A stretch of DNA of 32,469 bases from Lachnospiraceae bacterium (GTDB taxonomy: Bacteria; Bacillota; Clostridia; Lachnospirales; Lachnospiraceae): the NCBI GenBank assembly GCA_017618195.1, contig JAFZUW010000014.1, positions 1 to 32,469 of the forward strand. Direction: 5' to 3'. The first letter of the stretch is position 1. Every line of letters begins with the position of its first letter. The notes beneath the pieces are model-generated. The model searched no databases. It was given only the letters and a program-made list of their open reading frames with translations, and had not been told where the DNA came from. Position numbers and translations under genes: made by a program. This document shows, one piece after another, positions 1 to 7,583 of the stretch.

Positions 1-2
1 AC

Positions 3-89
3 CGGCTGGCGGCGGAGTTTTACCCCGCGTATAAAGACCAAAGCGCGGATTTCTTCGCGATTTGGGAGTGCTATGACAAGAATAGGTGA
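3..89 (+). CDS. C-terminal fragment of an unidentified protein (possibly GyrI-like/AraC effector-binding domain)
   Basis: An open frame enters from the left edge and stops at TGA 87-89, giving 28 residues that include EFYPAYKDQ and FFAIWECYDK. The pattern of an aromatic-proline motif followed by an acidic stretch and a final Phe/Ile-Trp strand resembles the end of GyrI-like small-molecule-binding domains, which often follow AraC or MerR DNA-binding domains. That assignment is inference from a very short piece. The next gene starts about 35 bases downstream on the same strand, so this may be the preceding member of the same array. Confidence 0.4.
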   Translation, partial: RLAAEFYPAYKDQSADFFAIWECYDKNR

Positions 90-124
90 CAGCAGGCGTA
101 AGCCTCATGGTCACGGGAGTGAAT

Positions 125-922
125 ATGGATGATGTGATAAATAATCTTCCGGAATCCATCCGGAGTTTAACAGAGGGCAAGCCCTACGAAACCAATGATT
201 TCGGCAAATCGGGCTCGCTTGTGCGAATCTACGACGACTTTGTTTTGAAGGTTGAGAAGGAACGCCCGCACATAGCGCAGATGGTCGAAGTCATGAAATG
301 GCTTGACGGGAAGCTGCCGGCACCGAAGGTTCTTGCGACCGAGGTGAAGGACGGCTACCGGTACCTTGTGATGAGCAAGGCGCGCGGTAGAATGGCTTGC
401 GACGAGTATTATATGACGCGTCCGGAGGAGCTGGTAACGCTTCTTGCGGAAGCATTGAAGATGCTTTGGAGTGTGGACATTACGGACTGTCCGAAGACCT
501 TTGATCTTAAGGCGGAACTCGAGGAGGCAAAGTACCGTATCGAGCATAACCTGGTGGACCTTGAGGACGCGGAGCCGGAAACCTTCGGCGAAGGCGGATT
601 CAAGAATCCGGAGGAACTGCTGCAGTGGCTGTATGACCACAAGCCGGTGTCGGATCCGGTATTCGCGCACGGCGATTTCTGCCTGCCGAACGTCCTTTTC
701 GAGGACGGCAAAGTGAGCGGCTTCATCGATCTCGGTGACGCCGGAATCGCAGACCGCTGGTACGACATCGCACTCGGTTACCGGAGCCTGAAGCACAACG
801 CCGACGGCACGTACGGCCATTATTACGCGGACGTTCACCCGGAAGACCTCTTCAAAAAGCTCGGGATTGAACCGGATTGGGAGAAGATTAAGTATTACAT
901 CCTTCTGGATGAGCTGTTCTAA
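125..922 (+). CDS. APH(3')-type aminoglycoside phosphotransferase homolog
   Basis: A 265-residue kinase-fold protein of the size of APH(3') enzymes, which phosphorylate the 3'-hydroxyl of kanamycin-type aminoglycosides using ATP in the cytoplasm. Visible motifs are the ATP-binding lysine (VLKVEK, K42), a candidate helix glutamate (E55), the catalytic loop HGDFCLPN (D184, N189) and the metal-binding aspartate in FIDLGDAG (D202). The C-terminus ends in DWEKIKYYILLDELF, which from memory matches the end of the mobile enzyme APH(3')-IIIa, whose terminal Phe carboxylate contacts the drug. ATG 125 is preferred over an in-frame ATG at 86 because GGGAG at 115-119 is correctly spaced. It heads the long co-directional run. 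The family call is firm; activity on aminoglycosides is inferred. Confidence 0.9.
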   Translation: MDDVINNLPESIRSLTEGKPYETNDFGKSGSLVRIYDDFVLKVEKERPHIAQMVEVMKWLDGKLPAPKVLATEVKDGYRYLVMSKARGRMACDEYYMTRPEELVTLLAEALKMLWSVDITDCPKTFDLKAELEEAKYRIEHNLVDLEDAEPETFGEGGFKNPEELLQWLYDHKPVSDPVFAHGDFCLPNVLFEDGKVSGFIDLGDAGIADRWYDIALGYRSLKHNADGTYGHYYADVHPEDLFKKLGIEPDWEKIKYYILLDELF

Positions 923-929
923 GGATGAA

Positions 930-952
930 CCGGCAGAACTCACTTCGGCCGG
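930..952 (+). other. Intergenic hairpin without T-tract
   Basis: CCGGC (930-934) can pair with GCCGG (948-952) across a 13-base loop between the APH-like and the first GNAT gene. No run of T follows, so it is not a classical terminator. It could be an mRNA processing or stability element, or chance. Confidence 0.35.
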
Positions 953-983
953 ATAAAGGATTGACATAGGGACGGAAAATGTT

Positions 984-1451
984 ATGGCTATCACGTTTAA
1001 AAAGATGACCGAAGCGGAGCTCGGCACGTTTATCCAAATGCGGATCACGCAGCTTACGGAGGAATACACCTCGGAAGGCAATGTTCCGCCGGAGGTTGAC
1101 CTTGAGGCGGCGCTTTGGGACTTCTATCACCGCCATATGGCCGACGGCACATTTGTCTCGTGGCTTGCGATGGACGGGGATAAGATTGTCGGAACGAGCG
1201 GCATGTCATTTGTCGAAAAGCCGCCGTATTTCAGCTGCCCGACGGGACGGTTAGGGCTGCTTTCGAGCATGTATACCGACCCGGCGTACCGCCGCATGGG
1301 CATCGCGAAGGAGCTTCTGCACCGCGTGGAGGAGGAGGCGAGAGCGTACGGCTGCGGAGCGGTGCAGATTACGGCGTCCGACATGGGTGTGAAGCTGTAC
1401 ACCGCGTACGGTTTTACGCACAACGGCAATTTCATGCAGTACAAGTTATAG
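984..1451 (+). CDS. GNAT family N-acetyltransferase
   Basis: This 155-residue protein has the single-domain GNAT layout: an N-terminal strand-helix (residues 3-30), a central beta hairpin around WLAMDGDKIVGTSG, the acetyl-CoA pyrophosphate loop RRMGIA (103-108) preceded by the strand LLSSMYTDPAY, and a C-terminal KLYTAYGF strand-turn typical of the family. It would transfer an acetyl group from acetyl-CoA to an amine on a small molecule or protein; the acceptor cannot be predicted. It lies 61 bases after the APH-like gene on the same strand. The ribosome site before ATG 984 is weak (GGGACGG), so translation may depend on upstream coupling. Confidence 0.88.
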   Translation: MAITFKKMTEAELGTFIQMRITQLTEEYTSEGNVPPEVDLEAALWDFYHRHMADGTFVSWLAMDGDKIVGTSGMSFVEKPPYFSCPTGRLGLLSSMYTDPAYRRMGIAKELLHRVEEEARAYGCGAVQITASDMGVKLYTAYGFTHNGNFMQYKL

Positions 1452-1457
1452 AAAAGG

Positions 1458-1520
1458 CCCGCGGACACATCAGCGGGGAAGAATGAATAGGAAAGGACCC
1501 CCGTGCCATTCCGGCGGGGG
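1458..1520 (+). other. Two consecutive leader hairpins; the second covers a Shine-Dalgarno
   Basis: CCCGC (1458-1462) pairs with GCGGG (1473-1477), and CCCCCG (1498-1503) pairs with CGGGGG (1515-1520). The 3' arm of the second hairpin is part of the only Shine-Dalgarno (GGGGGGAAAG) for the gene starting at 1530, so folding could hide it. Both hairpins follow a similar GAAAGG sequence, hinting at duplication. A regulatory effect is inferred from the pairing only. Confidence 0.45.
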
Positions 1521-1529
1521 GAAAGAATC

Positions 1530-2744
1530 ATGAAAGTTAAGAAGTTAGAGGGTGAGGAGCGGTTCGCCGCGTACCTGACCGCAGTATATTGCTTCCACAT
1601 GCGTGTAGACGACGTGGAAGAAAAGCGCGAGCGTCAGCTGAACGCCAAGGTTGAGGACTGGGGCGCATTTGACGACAACGATACGCTGATGGCGCGGATC
1701 ATCAACAACAAGTTCGAATTTTACGTGGACGGAACGGCGGTGAAGGCCGGCGGTATCGGCGCCGTGGCGACGCTTCCGGAGTACCGCAATTCGGGTGCAA
1801 TTCGCGAGATCTTTAAGGAATTGCTGCCCGAAGCGTACAGAAACGGCGAAGTGATTTCGGCGCTTTATCCGTTCAAGCATGAGTTCTACCGGAAGTTCGG
1901 TTACGAGACCGTAATCGGCTGGAGCCAGTACAGTCTCACGCCGGGGCTTCTGTGCCGCTACCGCTTTGACGGTGAAGTCGTAAAATGGAACCCGGGCGAG
2001 CCGGTCACCGATTTTATGACTGTCTACAACAGGTTTGCGCCGCAGTTGAACCTGGCGTACGCGCGCACGGAAGAGAAGATGGAGGAGCATCTGCACGTCG
2101 ATAAGCCGTATATCGACCGGAAGTTTTCGTATGTTTTGAAGCAGAACGGTGAGCCGATTGCGTATATTATCTTCACGGACGTTAAGAACAATCCGGCAGC
2201 CATCCTGAAGGTGGAGGAGTGCGCCTGGACGTGCCGCGACGGCTTCCGCGCACTGCTCGGTTTCTTGGCAAGATTCGAAGCGGATTACGGCACGATTGAG
2301 ATGCAGCTTCCTGCGGGAATTGACCTTCTTAGGATTATTGTTACGCCGGATGCGTACGCAATCAAAGAGACGGTGTTCCCGAACTTCATGCTTCGCGTCA
2401 TCAATGCAAAGAAGCTTCTTGAGACAATCAAAAAGCCTGTGGATTGCGACTTTACGATTAAAATATCTGACGAAATGATAGAGGAGAATAATCGTACCTA
2501 TCGTGTATTATCCGACCGCGTCGAGCTGGTCGGCGAACGGTTCACAGCGGACGGCGAAAATGCCGCGGACATTGCGTCGAAAGCAAACCTCGAGGTTAAC
2601 GTACGTGCCCTCGGGCAGCTCGCAATCGGAGCGCTTAACATGGACGAGGCAATGCTTCGCACGGATGTGACCGTGAACGCGAAGGAAGAGATGCTTCGGC
2701 GCGTTTTCATTCCGAAGAACATTTTCGTCGGAGAGCATTTTTAG
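1530..2744 (+). CDS. Eis-like multi-acetylating N-acetyltransferase (GNAT pair plus SCP2-like domain)
   Basis: This 404-residue protein has the architecture and length of the Eis family (mycobacterial Eis is about 402 residues). An N-terminal GNAT domain carries the acetyl-CoA loop at RNSGAIREIF (86-95). It is followed by HEFYRKFGY, whose Y125 fits the position of the Eis catalytic Tyr126. A second degenerate GNAT region and a C-terminal SCP2-like sterol-carrier fold follow (about 300-404). The chain ends in Phe, as in Eis, where the terminal carboxylate acts as general base. Eis acetylates several amines of aminoglycosides and some peptides. ATG 1530 is chosen over ATG 1503 because of the GGGGGGAAAG ribosome site, which sits inside a hairpin. 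Family is confident, substrate unknown. Confidence 0.88.
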   Translation: MKVKKLEGEERFAAYLTAVYCFHMRVDDVEEKRERQLNAKVEDWGAFDDNDTLMARIINNKFEFYVDGTAVKAGGIGAVATLPEYRNSGAIREIFKELLPEAYRNGEVISALYPFKHEFYRKFGYETVIGWSQYSLTPGLLCRYRFDGEVVKWNPGEPVTDFMTVYNRFAPQLNLAYARTEEKMEEHLHVDKPYIDRKFSYVLKQNGEPIAYIIFTDVKNNPAAILKVEECAWTCRDGFRALLGFLARFEADYGTIEMQLPAGIDLLRIIVTPDAYAIKETVFPNFMLRVINAKKLLETIKKPVDCDFTIKISDEMIEENNRTYRVLSDRVELVGERFTADGENAADIASKANLEVNVRALGQLAIGALNMDEAMLRTDVTVNAKEEMLRRVFIPKNIFVGEHF

Positions 2745-2768
2745 AGACTGTATTTAAGAGGCAATACC

Positions 2769-3911
2769 ATGTTCAATCATCACGACATCCAAAGAAATGC
2801 GTTTATGCTTCACGGACCGCTTGCACACCTCGGGTATGACTGGTGGTGGCATTCCTTTACGGCGCAGGACACGGAGACCGGTGAGGACAAACCGTTCTTC
2901 ATCGAGTATTTCATCTGCAATCCGGCGCTTGCTGAGGACGAGCCGGTATTCGGTCAGCTTCCGGCCAATCGGGAAGCAAAGAAGAAGCCGTCCTATCTGA
3001 TGGTCAAAGCCGGCTGCTGGGGCGAGGATCATTGCCAGCTGCATCGGTTCTTTCCCCTTGGGCAGGTACGGATTCACGGAGATGCTCCGTACGAGGTCGA
3101 GGCGGACGATTGTTATGCGTCCGAGACGCTGCTTCGCGGAAGCGTCACCGTTAGCCGTGAAGAGGCAGATGCGCATCCCGAGTGGATGTGTGATTCGGGC
3201 AGCATGTCGTGGGATTTGAAGCTGGATAAGCAGATTGCATTTAATGTCGGCTACGGCGCGAGCAAGCCGCTGCGGGTCGCGGAGGCATTTGCCATGTATT
3301 GGCACGCCGAAGGCATGAAGACCCTGTACGAGGGCACGATTACCTGTAACGGAAGGAAATTTATCGTGACGCCCGAGCGCAGCTACGGTTATGCGGACAA
3401 GAACTGGGGACGCGATTTCACGAGCCCGTGGGTCTGGCTCTCCTCAAACTGTCTTGTCAGTAAAAAGACAGGGAAGCAGCTCATGAACAGCGTGTTCGAC
3501 ATCGGCGGCGGACGCCCGAAGATTTACTTTGTCCCGCTCGACCGGAGACTGCTCGGCGTATGTTATTACGAGGGGAAAGAATACGATTTCAACTTCTCGA
3601 AACTGCATCTTCGCGTAAAGACACAATTCTCTTTCGAGGAGCAGGACGAACTCGTAATCTGGCATGTCCGGCAGGAAAATGTGCACGCGGTCATGGAAAC
3701 CGAGGTGAAATGCCGAAAGAAGGACATGCTTCTCGTGCAATACGAGGCGCCGGACGGACAGAAGCGCCACAACCGCCTTTTTAACGGCGGCAATGGTTGG
3801 GGAACGGTTAAACTATACGATAAAGACGGTGAGAAGCTGATATTGGTCGATGAGATTGAGGCAACGCACATCGGGTGTGAGTACGGGGAGTATTGCGAAT
3901 CGGCCGATTGA
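2769..3911 (+). CDS. Tocopherol cyclase-like / CrtC-type lipocalin-fold protein
   Basis: A 380-residue protein without signal peptide or membrane segments. The block YGYADKNWGRDF (206-217), followed by WVWLSSNCL, matches the conserved core of the tocopherol cyclase/hydroxyneurosporene synthase (CrtC, AttH) superfamily, two consecutive lipocalin-like beta barrels. The N-terminal LGYDWWWHSF element also fits the family. In plants and cyanobacteria members cyclise prenylquinols; anaerobic Clostridia do not make tocopherol, so here it more likely binds or modifies some hydrophobic metabolite. It starts 24 bases after the Eis-like gene with an AGAGG ribosome site. The fold assignment is good; the reaction is unknown. 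Confidence 0.75.
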   Translation: MFNHHDIQRNAFMLHGPLAHLGYDWWWHSFTAQDTETGEDKPFFIEYFICNPALAEDEPVFGQLPANREAKKKPSYLMVKAGCWGEDHCQLHRFFPLGQVRIHGDAPYEVEADDCYASETLLRGSVTVSREEADAHPEWMCDSGSMSWDLKLDKQIAFNVGYGASKPLRVAEAFAMYWHAEGMKTLYEGTITCNGRKFIVTPERSYGYADKNWGRDFTSPWVWLSSNCLVSKKTGKQLMNSVFDIGGGRPKIYFVPLDRRLLGVCYYEGKEYDFNFSKLHLRVKTQFSFEEQDELVIWHVRQENVHAVMETEVKCRKKDMLLVQYEAPDGQKRHNRLFNGGNGWGTVKLYDKDGEKLILVDEIEATHIGCEYGEYCESAD

Positions 3912-3932
3912 AGAAAGCATAAGGTGTTTCGA

Positions 3933-4724
3933 ATGGAAACAGCGAGTTGGGATGGACAGTGCAGGAACCTGACAGACGAATTCGTCCGGGAATCGAAACA
4001 GATTCTCGGCGATAACCTCGTCGGCATCTACCTGCACGGCTCGGCGGTCATGGGGTGCTTCAACCCTTTGAAAAGCGACATTGACCTGCTGGTCGTAACG
4101 GCAAATGACATGCCTGACGAGACAAAGCGAGCGTTCATGGATATGATTGTATCCCTGAACGCGCAGGCTCCCGCAAAAGGCATTGAGATGAGCGTCGTGA
4201 AGCGCGAGGTTTGTAAGCCTTTCGTGTATCCGACGCCGTTTGTGCTGCATTTTTCGGCGATGCATCTCGGGTGGTACCGGGACAATCCGGACGATTATGT
4301 AAAGAAGATGAACGGTACCGACAAGGACCTCGCGGCGCATTTTTCCGTGATCCGCGCAAGAGGCGTGTGCCTGTACGGCGCGCCGGTTTCGGATGTATTC
4401 GGAGAGGTGCCGGCCGAAAACTATATGGATTCGCTTTGGTACGATATCGCCGATGCTGAGGACGATATCGCCGAAGATACGATGTACCTTACCTTGAACC
4501 TTGCGCGCGTGCTTGCCTGGCAGCAGGAAGGAAAAGTCCTTTCGAAGCAGGAAGGCGGCGAGTGGGGGCTTATGAACCTTCCGGAGAAGTATCACGAGCT
4601 TCTTCGGAAAGCACTTTCGGAATATCGCGGCGAAACGCCGGGGTATGATATAGGCGCTGCGAAAGAATACGCAGGCGCTATGTTACGTCTGATCGGAAAT
4701 AATATGCAGCCGCAGAACGAGTAG
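3933..4724 (+). CDS. AadA/ANT(3'')-ANT(9)-like aminoglycoside nucleotidyltransferase
   Basis: A 263-residue protein with an N-terminal nucleotidyltransferase domain of the DNA polymerase beta fold. The signature HGSAVMG (35-41), followed by SDIDLLVV with D49 and D51, gives the GS...DxD metal-binding motif. The C-terminal half (about 130-255) is helical, as in the DUF4111-type domain of AadA enzymes that adenylate streptomycin and spectinomycin. An alternative GTG start at 3924 exists, but AAGGTG at 3921-3926 is better placed for ATG 3933. It follows the tocopherol-cyclase-like gene by 21 bases. Family is clear; whether it confers resistance is not known. Confidence 0.87.
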   Translation: METASWDGQCRNLTDEFVRESKQILGDNLVGIYLHGSAVMGCFNPLKSDIDLLVVTANDMPDETKRAFMDMIVSLNAQAPAKGIEMSVVKREVCKPFVYPTPFVLHFSAMHLGWYRDNPDDYVKKMNGTDKDLAAHFSVIRARGVCLYGAPVSDVFGEVPAENYMDSLWYDIADAEDDIAEDTMYLTLNLARVLAWQQEGKVLSKQEGGEWGLMNLPEKYHELLRKALSEYRGETPGYDIGAAKEYAGAMLRLIGNNMQPQNE

Positions 4725-4738
4725 GAGAGCATGACTCC

Positions 4739-4757
4739 CGCGTGTAAAGAGCACGCG
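4739..4757 (+). other. Intergenic hairpin without T-tract
   Basis: CGCGTG (4739-4744) and CACGCG (4752-4757) form a 6-base-pair stem with a 7-base loop in the 76-base gap between the nucleotidyltransferase and the peptidase E homolog. A second small TTTCG/CGAAA stem follows before the ribosome site. Neither looks like a terminator. Confidence 0.4.
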
Positions 4758-4800
4758 ATGCGGATTTCGGACGACGAAAGACCTATCAAGGAGAAGAAAA

Positions 4801-5475
4801 ATGAATACGAATATGAACGCAGCCCTTCTCGGGCTTTTCAGCGGCTTCCCCGACCGTCGTTTTAACGACGCGCTCGCGGAGGTCTTAAAAGAGAACCTTC
4901 CGAAACGGGACCTGATTGTATTTATCAGCGCCGATCCGGAGAATTTTGAGCAGAATGATGACGACCGGGACGGCATGCACCGGATGCTTGCGGAATTCGG
5001 CATGGCATTTGCCGTAAAGCACGTGATTGACCGCCGTACCACATCGGAGGAGGCTGTAAGGCTTATCCGTGAAGCGGACTGCATCTGGCTCATGGGCGGC
5101 GAATCGACGTTGCAGATCGAGTTGATCCGCGACCTCGGGATTGATACGGAACTTCATAAGAGCAAGGCCGTAATCCTCGGCGTGAGCGCGGGCTCGATGA
5201 ACCTCGGCCGCAACGTCGCTTATATCTGGGACAATCCGCACTGGTATGAGGCGCTCGGCCTTACGAACATTACGATTAAGTCGCACTATGAAGAAGGCGA
5301 ATGGTTCGTTCCGAGACTGAAGGAAATGTCCATGACGCATCCGATTGTTGCGATGGAGGACATGAGCGCAATCTATGTGAAAGGCGACAGGATCTTTAAA
5401 GTCGGAAATATGCATCTGATCGATCATGGTGAGATCGGTCCCCTTACCGACAAGGATCTGGAGGCGATTAGATAG
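4801..5475 (+). CDS. Peptidase E (S51 family, class I glutamine amidotransferase fold) homolog
   Basis: A 224-residue cytoplasmic protein of the S51 family, whose founding member PepE cleaves Asp-Xaa dipeptides. The nucleophile elbow GVSAGSMNL (S129) is clear, preceded by the conserved WLMGGES turn at about 96-102. Likely partners are D144 (YIWDNPHW) and H162 (IKSHYEEGEW), placed like the PepE triad. Start ATG 4801 follows AAGGAG with good spacing. In this neighbourhood it may act on a peptide-type compound or in general peptide turnover. Related cyanophycinase-like proteins share the fold, so the exact substrate is open. Confidence 0.85.
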   Translation: MNTNMNAALLGLFSGFPDRRFNDALAEVLKENLPKRDLIVFISADPENFEQNDDDRDGMHRMLAEFGMAFAVKHVIDRRTTSEEAVRLIREADCIWLMGGESTLQIELIRDLGIDTELHKSKAVILGVSAGSMNLGRNVAYIWDNPHWYEALGLTNITIKSHYEEGEWFVPRLKEMSMTHPIVAMEDMSAIYVKGDRIFKVGNMHLIDHGEIGPLTDKDLEAIR

Positions 5476-5501
5476 CGGATGGTATTCTATCAACTATCCG
5501 C
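5475..5501 (+). other. Intergenic hairpin beginning at the peptidase stop codon
   Basis: GCGGAT (5475-5480), whose first base is the last base of the stop codon, pairs with ATCCGC (5496-5501) across a 15-base loop. No T-tract follows, and the ribosome site of the next gene lies just downstream. Confidence 0.4.
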
Positions 5502-5527
5502 AAAGAAAAATGAAAAGGAGACCCGAA

Positions 5528-6040
5528 ATGGAAAAGGGAAAGATTATATTTCTAAACGGAGTCACAAGCTCCGGCAAGACATCGATCGTCGAAGCGCTTC
5601 AGGAGCGCAGAGACCAATTCTTTTATGTTGTTGCGAACGATCTGTTCCAGGAGATGGTCGGCGAGCAGTATCTCGAGGAGAACTACTGGAAGTACCTTTC
5701 GGAAGTGATCATCCTGATGTATCACACCGCGAAACTGTATTCCGACCTTGGGAAAAATGTGCTGATCGACGGCATCCTTGTCGAGCGCGACGAGATCAAG
5801 CCGCACTATGAGCAGCTTATGGAAATCATGAAGGACAGCCCGTTAAGTATCGTCGAGGTATATTGCCCGCTTGACATCTGCAGGCAGCGAAACATCGAGC
5901 GCGGCGACCGTTATGAGAGCCAGTCGGACGAGCAGGCGGAGCTGATGAGCAAGGATATCAAATACGCGATGCGTGTGGACACGAGCGTGAGCTCTCCCGC
6001 GGAGTGCGCGGAGCAGATCGTGAAGAAAATATTTGCATGA
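5528..6040 (+). CDS. Chloramphenicol phosphotransferase-like (CPT family) P-loop kinase
   Basis: A 170-residue P-loop kinase. The Walker A motif GVTSSGKTS (11-19) is followed by ANDLF with D38, at the position of the catalytic Asp37 of Streptomyces venezuelae CPT. The lid region RNIERGDRYES (121-131) and the final DTSVSSPAECAEQI segment are typical of this family. CPT phosphorylates the 3-hydroxyl of chloramphenicol, but most homologs in other bacteria have unknown substrates. Upstream in-frame ATGs (5426, 5510) lack a good ribosome site; AAGGAG at the right distance selects ATG 5528. It is the third gene in this run from a family known for antibiotic inactivation. Confidence 0.85.
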   Translation: MEKGKIIFLNGVTSSGKTSIVEALQERRDQFFYVVANDLFQEMVGEQYLEENYWKYLSEVIILMYHTAKLYSDLGKNVLIDGILVERDEIKPHYEQLMEIMKDSPLSIVEVYCPLDICRQRNIERGDRYESQSDEQAELMSKDIKYAMRVDTSVSSPAECAEQIVKKIFA

Positions 6041-6052
6041 TTGAAAATGAAG

Positions 6053-6074
6053 CGGGACGCCCGACGGCGTTCCG
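6053..6074 (+). other. Stable intergenic hairpin with 4-base loop
   Basis: CGGGACGCC (6053-6061) pairs with GGCGTTCCG (6066-6074), nine pairs including one G-T, closing a CGAC loop. It lies between the kinase stop and the GGGAGG ribosome site of the isochorismatase-family gene. No T-tract follows, so a translational or mRNA-stability role is more likely than termination. Confidence 0.5.
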
Positions 6075-6094
6075 TAATAAGGGAGGAAACCATT

Positions 6095-6610
6095 ATGGTA
6101 TTATTGGCAATCGATCTTCAAAAGGCTTTGGTAGTGGAAGATCTTTATAACTTTGAAGGTTTTGTGGAGAATATGAAGAAGCTTCTTTCGGAAGCGAGAA
6201 AGCGCGGCGTGGAGGTCATCTACGTGCGTCACGACGCGGGCGAAGGAAGCGGCATGACTTACGGCGACGAGGACTTTGAAATCTACGACGAGCTTGCCCC
6301 GAAGGCAGGCGAGAAGGTTTTCGTAAAGACCGTCAACAGCAGCTTCAGCAACAAGGAACTTTGTAAGTATCTGGAGGAAAAGGGCGAGGATACCGTTATC
6401 ATCGCGGGACTTCAGACCAATTACTGCATTGACGCGACGATCAAGTCCGCATTTGACCGCGGCTATAACGTGATCGTTCCGGAAGGCTGCAACTCCACAT
6501 TTGACAATGACTACATGACCGGCGAGACAACGTACCGCTATTACAACGAGGACGTGTGGGATTCGGTCGCGGATGTGGTCGCAATGGACGAGGTGTTTGA
6601 GACAGCATGA
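6095..6610 (+). CDS. Isochorismatase-family cysteine hydrolase
   Basis: A 171-residue protein with the Asp-Lys-Cys triad of the isochorismatase/nicotinamidase superfamily: D7 in LAIDLQKA, K78 in EKVFVKTVNSSF, and C111 in GLQTNYCIDAT. The cis-peptide region before the cysteine (VIIAGLQTN) is also conserved. Members hydrolyse nicotinamide, N-carbamoyl compounds, or isochorismate vinyl ethers; the short N-terminus and lack of an extra carrier-protein domain argue for a small amidase, not a siderophore enzyme. ATG 6095 has a GGGAGG site; the upstream in-frame ATGs do not. Its stop overlaps the next start in ATGA (6607-6610), so the two are translationally coupled. Confidence 0.87.
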   Translation: MVLLAIDLQKALVVEDLYNFEGFVENMKKLLSEARKRGVEVIYVRHDAGEGSGMTYGDEDFEIYDELAPKAGEKVFVKTVNSSFSNKELCKYLEEKGEDTVIIAGLQTNYCIDATIKSAFDRGYNVIVPEGCNSTFDNDYMTGETTYRYYNEDVWDSVADVVAMDEVFETA

Positions 6611-7521
6611 TTACAACAAAACAATTTCAGATATTGACGGACATCGATCTCGTGTGGAAACTGATGACGGACGTCTATAACCACGAAGAGACCAACGGCC
6701 CCGCGGCTCCGTTCTTCGAGTACGCGATTACGTCGCCGTGGCATGACCGCAGTTATGACCGTCTGGACCGGTTCTGGATGGACGGGGATGTGCCGGTTGC
6801 ATTTGTCTTCTATGAGACATCGGCGGACGAGCTCTATTTCGTGCTGCGGCCCGGCTATGAGGCGCTTGCGGACGAGATGATCGAATATGCGGACACGGCG
6901 TTTCCGAAGTTTGAAGAACCGACGGAGTTCGTGCTCGGAAGCCGCCAGACGGCGCTGATTGAAGCAGCGAAAAGGCGCGGATATCAGCTTATCTATGAGG
7001 ATTCGGACCTGTATTTCGATTTCCGGACCGGGACGCTCGATTACCCGCTCCCAGAGGGGTATCATTTTACGAACCCGAAGGACAACGACCCGCTGAAGGT
7101 CGCAAAATGCCTGTGGGACGGCTTTAACAAGGCGGAACACGGCGAATTCAGGGACTGGGAGACGCCGGTGAAGAACGGCGGAATCAGCCCGCACGAGCTT
7201 TATCAGAATGTGCTCGGCGCAACGATCGCGCCCGCACCGCATGCAACTTATGACTATACCACCGTCATTGCGGATGAGAACGACAACTACGTCTGCTTCT
7301 CCGGAATGTGGTGGGTACCCGAGAATAAGCTCGCTTACATGGAACCGCTGTGTACGGTGCCGGAGCATCAGCACAAAGGACTCGCGGCGGCAGCGCTTGC
7401 GCACCATGAGAAGATCCTTCGCCCGCTCGGTGCCGAAGTCATCACCGGAGGCGGCAACGATTTCTATCGGAAGATCGGATACAAGGGCGTCCATGTAACC
7501 GGGCACTATCAGAAGCAATGA
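6607..7521 (+). CDS. GNAT family N-acetyltransferase (two-lobed, 304 residues)
   Basis: A long GNAT protein. The C-terminal half (about 140-304) has the recognisable core: FSGMWWVPENKLAYMEPL, the acetyl-CoA loop after TVPEHQHKGLAAAAL and a final DFYRKIGY turn. The N-terminal half (about 1-135) looks like a degenerate GNAT or substrate-binding lobe. Similar two-lobed proteins are common in Firmicutes and have unassigned acceptors. Translation is coupled to the isochorismatase-family gene through a 4-base overlap. The last codons are duplicated just downstream (7543-7574). Confidence 0.83.
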   Translation: MITTKQFQILTDIDLVWKLMTDVYNHEETNGPAAPFFEYAITSPWHDRSYDRLDRFWMDGDVPVAFVFYETSADELYFVLRPGYEALADEMIEYADTAFPKFEEPTEFVLGSRQTALIEAAKRRGYQLIYEDSDLYFDFRTGTLDYPLPEGYHFTNPKDNDPLKVAKCLWDGFNKAEHGEFRDWETPVKNGGISPHELYQNVLGATIAPAPHATYDYTTVIADENDNYVCFSGMWWVPENKLAYMEPLCTVPEHQHKGLAAAALAHHEKILRPLGAEVITGGGNDFYRKIGYKGVHVTGHYQKQ

Positions 7522-7574
7522 GCCCGTGGGACGGGGTTAGTGGTCCATTACCGGGCACTATCAGAAAAAGTGAG
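7489..7574 (+). repeat. Imperfect direct repeat duplicating the 3' end of the GNAT gene
   Basis: Bases 7489-7522 (last codons and stop of the GNAT gene) recur at 7543-7574 with two bases deleted. The core ACCGGGCACTATCAGAA is identical in 7498-7514 and 7550-7566. The second copy is not in a conserved frame and lies just before the ribosome site of the methyltransferase gene. It looks like a scar of tandem duplication or of gene insertion. Confidence 0.85.
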
Positions 7575-7583
7575 GAAAATGAT

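Noticed and set aside
962-989. Promoter with TTGACA at 962-967 before the first GNAT gene
   Set aside because: At 16-18 bases downstream there is no acceptable -10 element, and the position would leave almost no leader before ATG 984.
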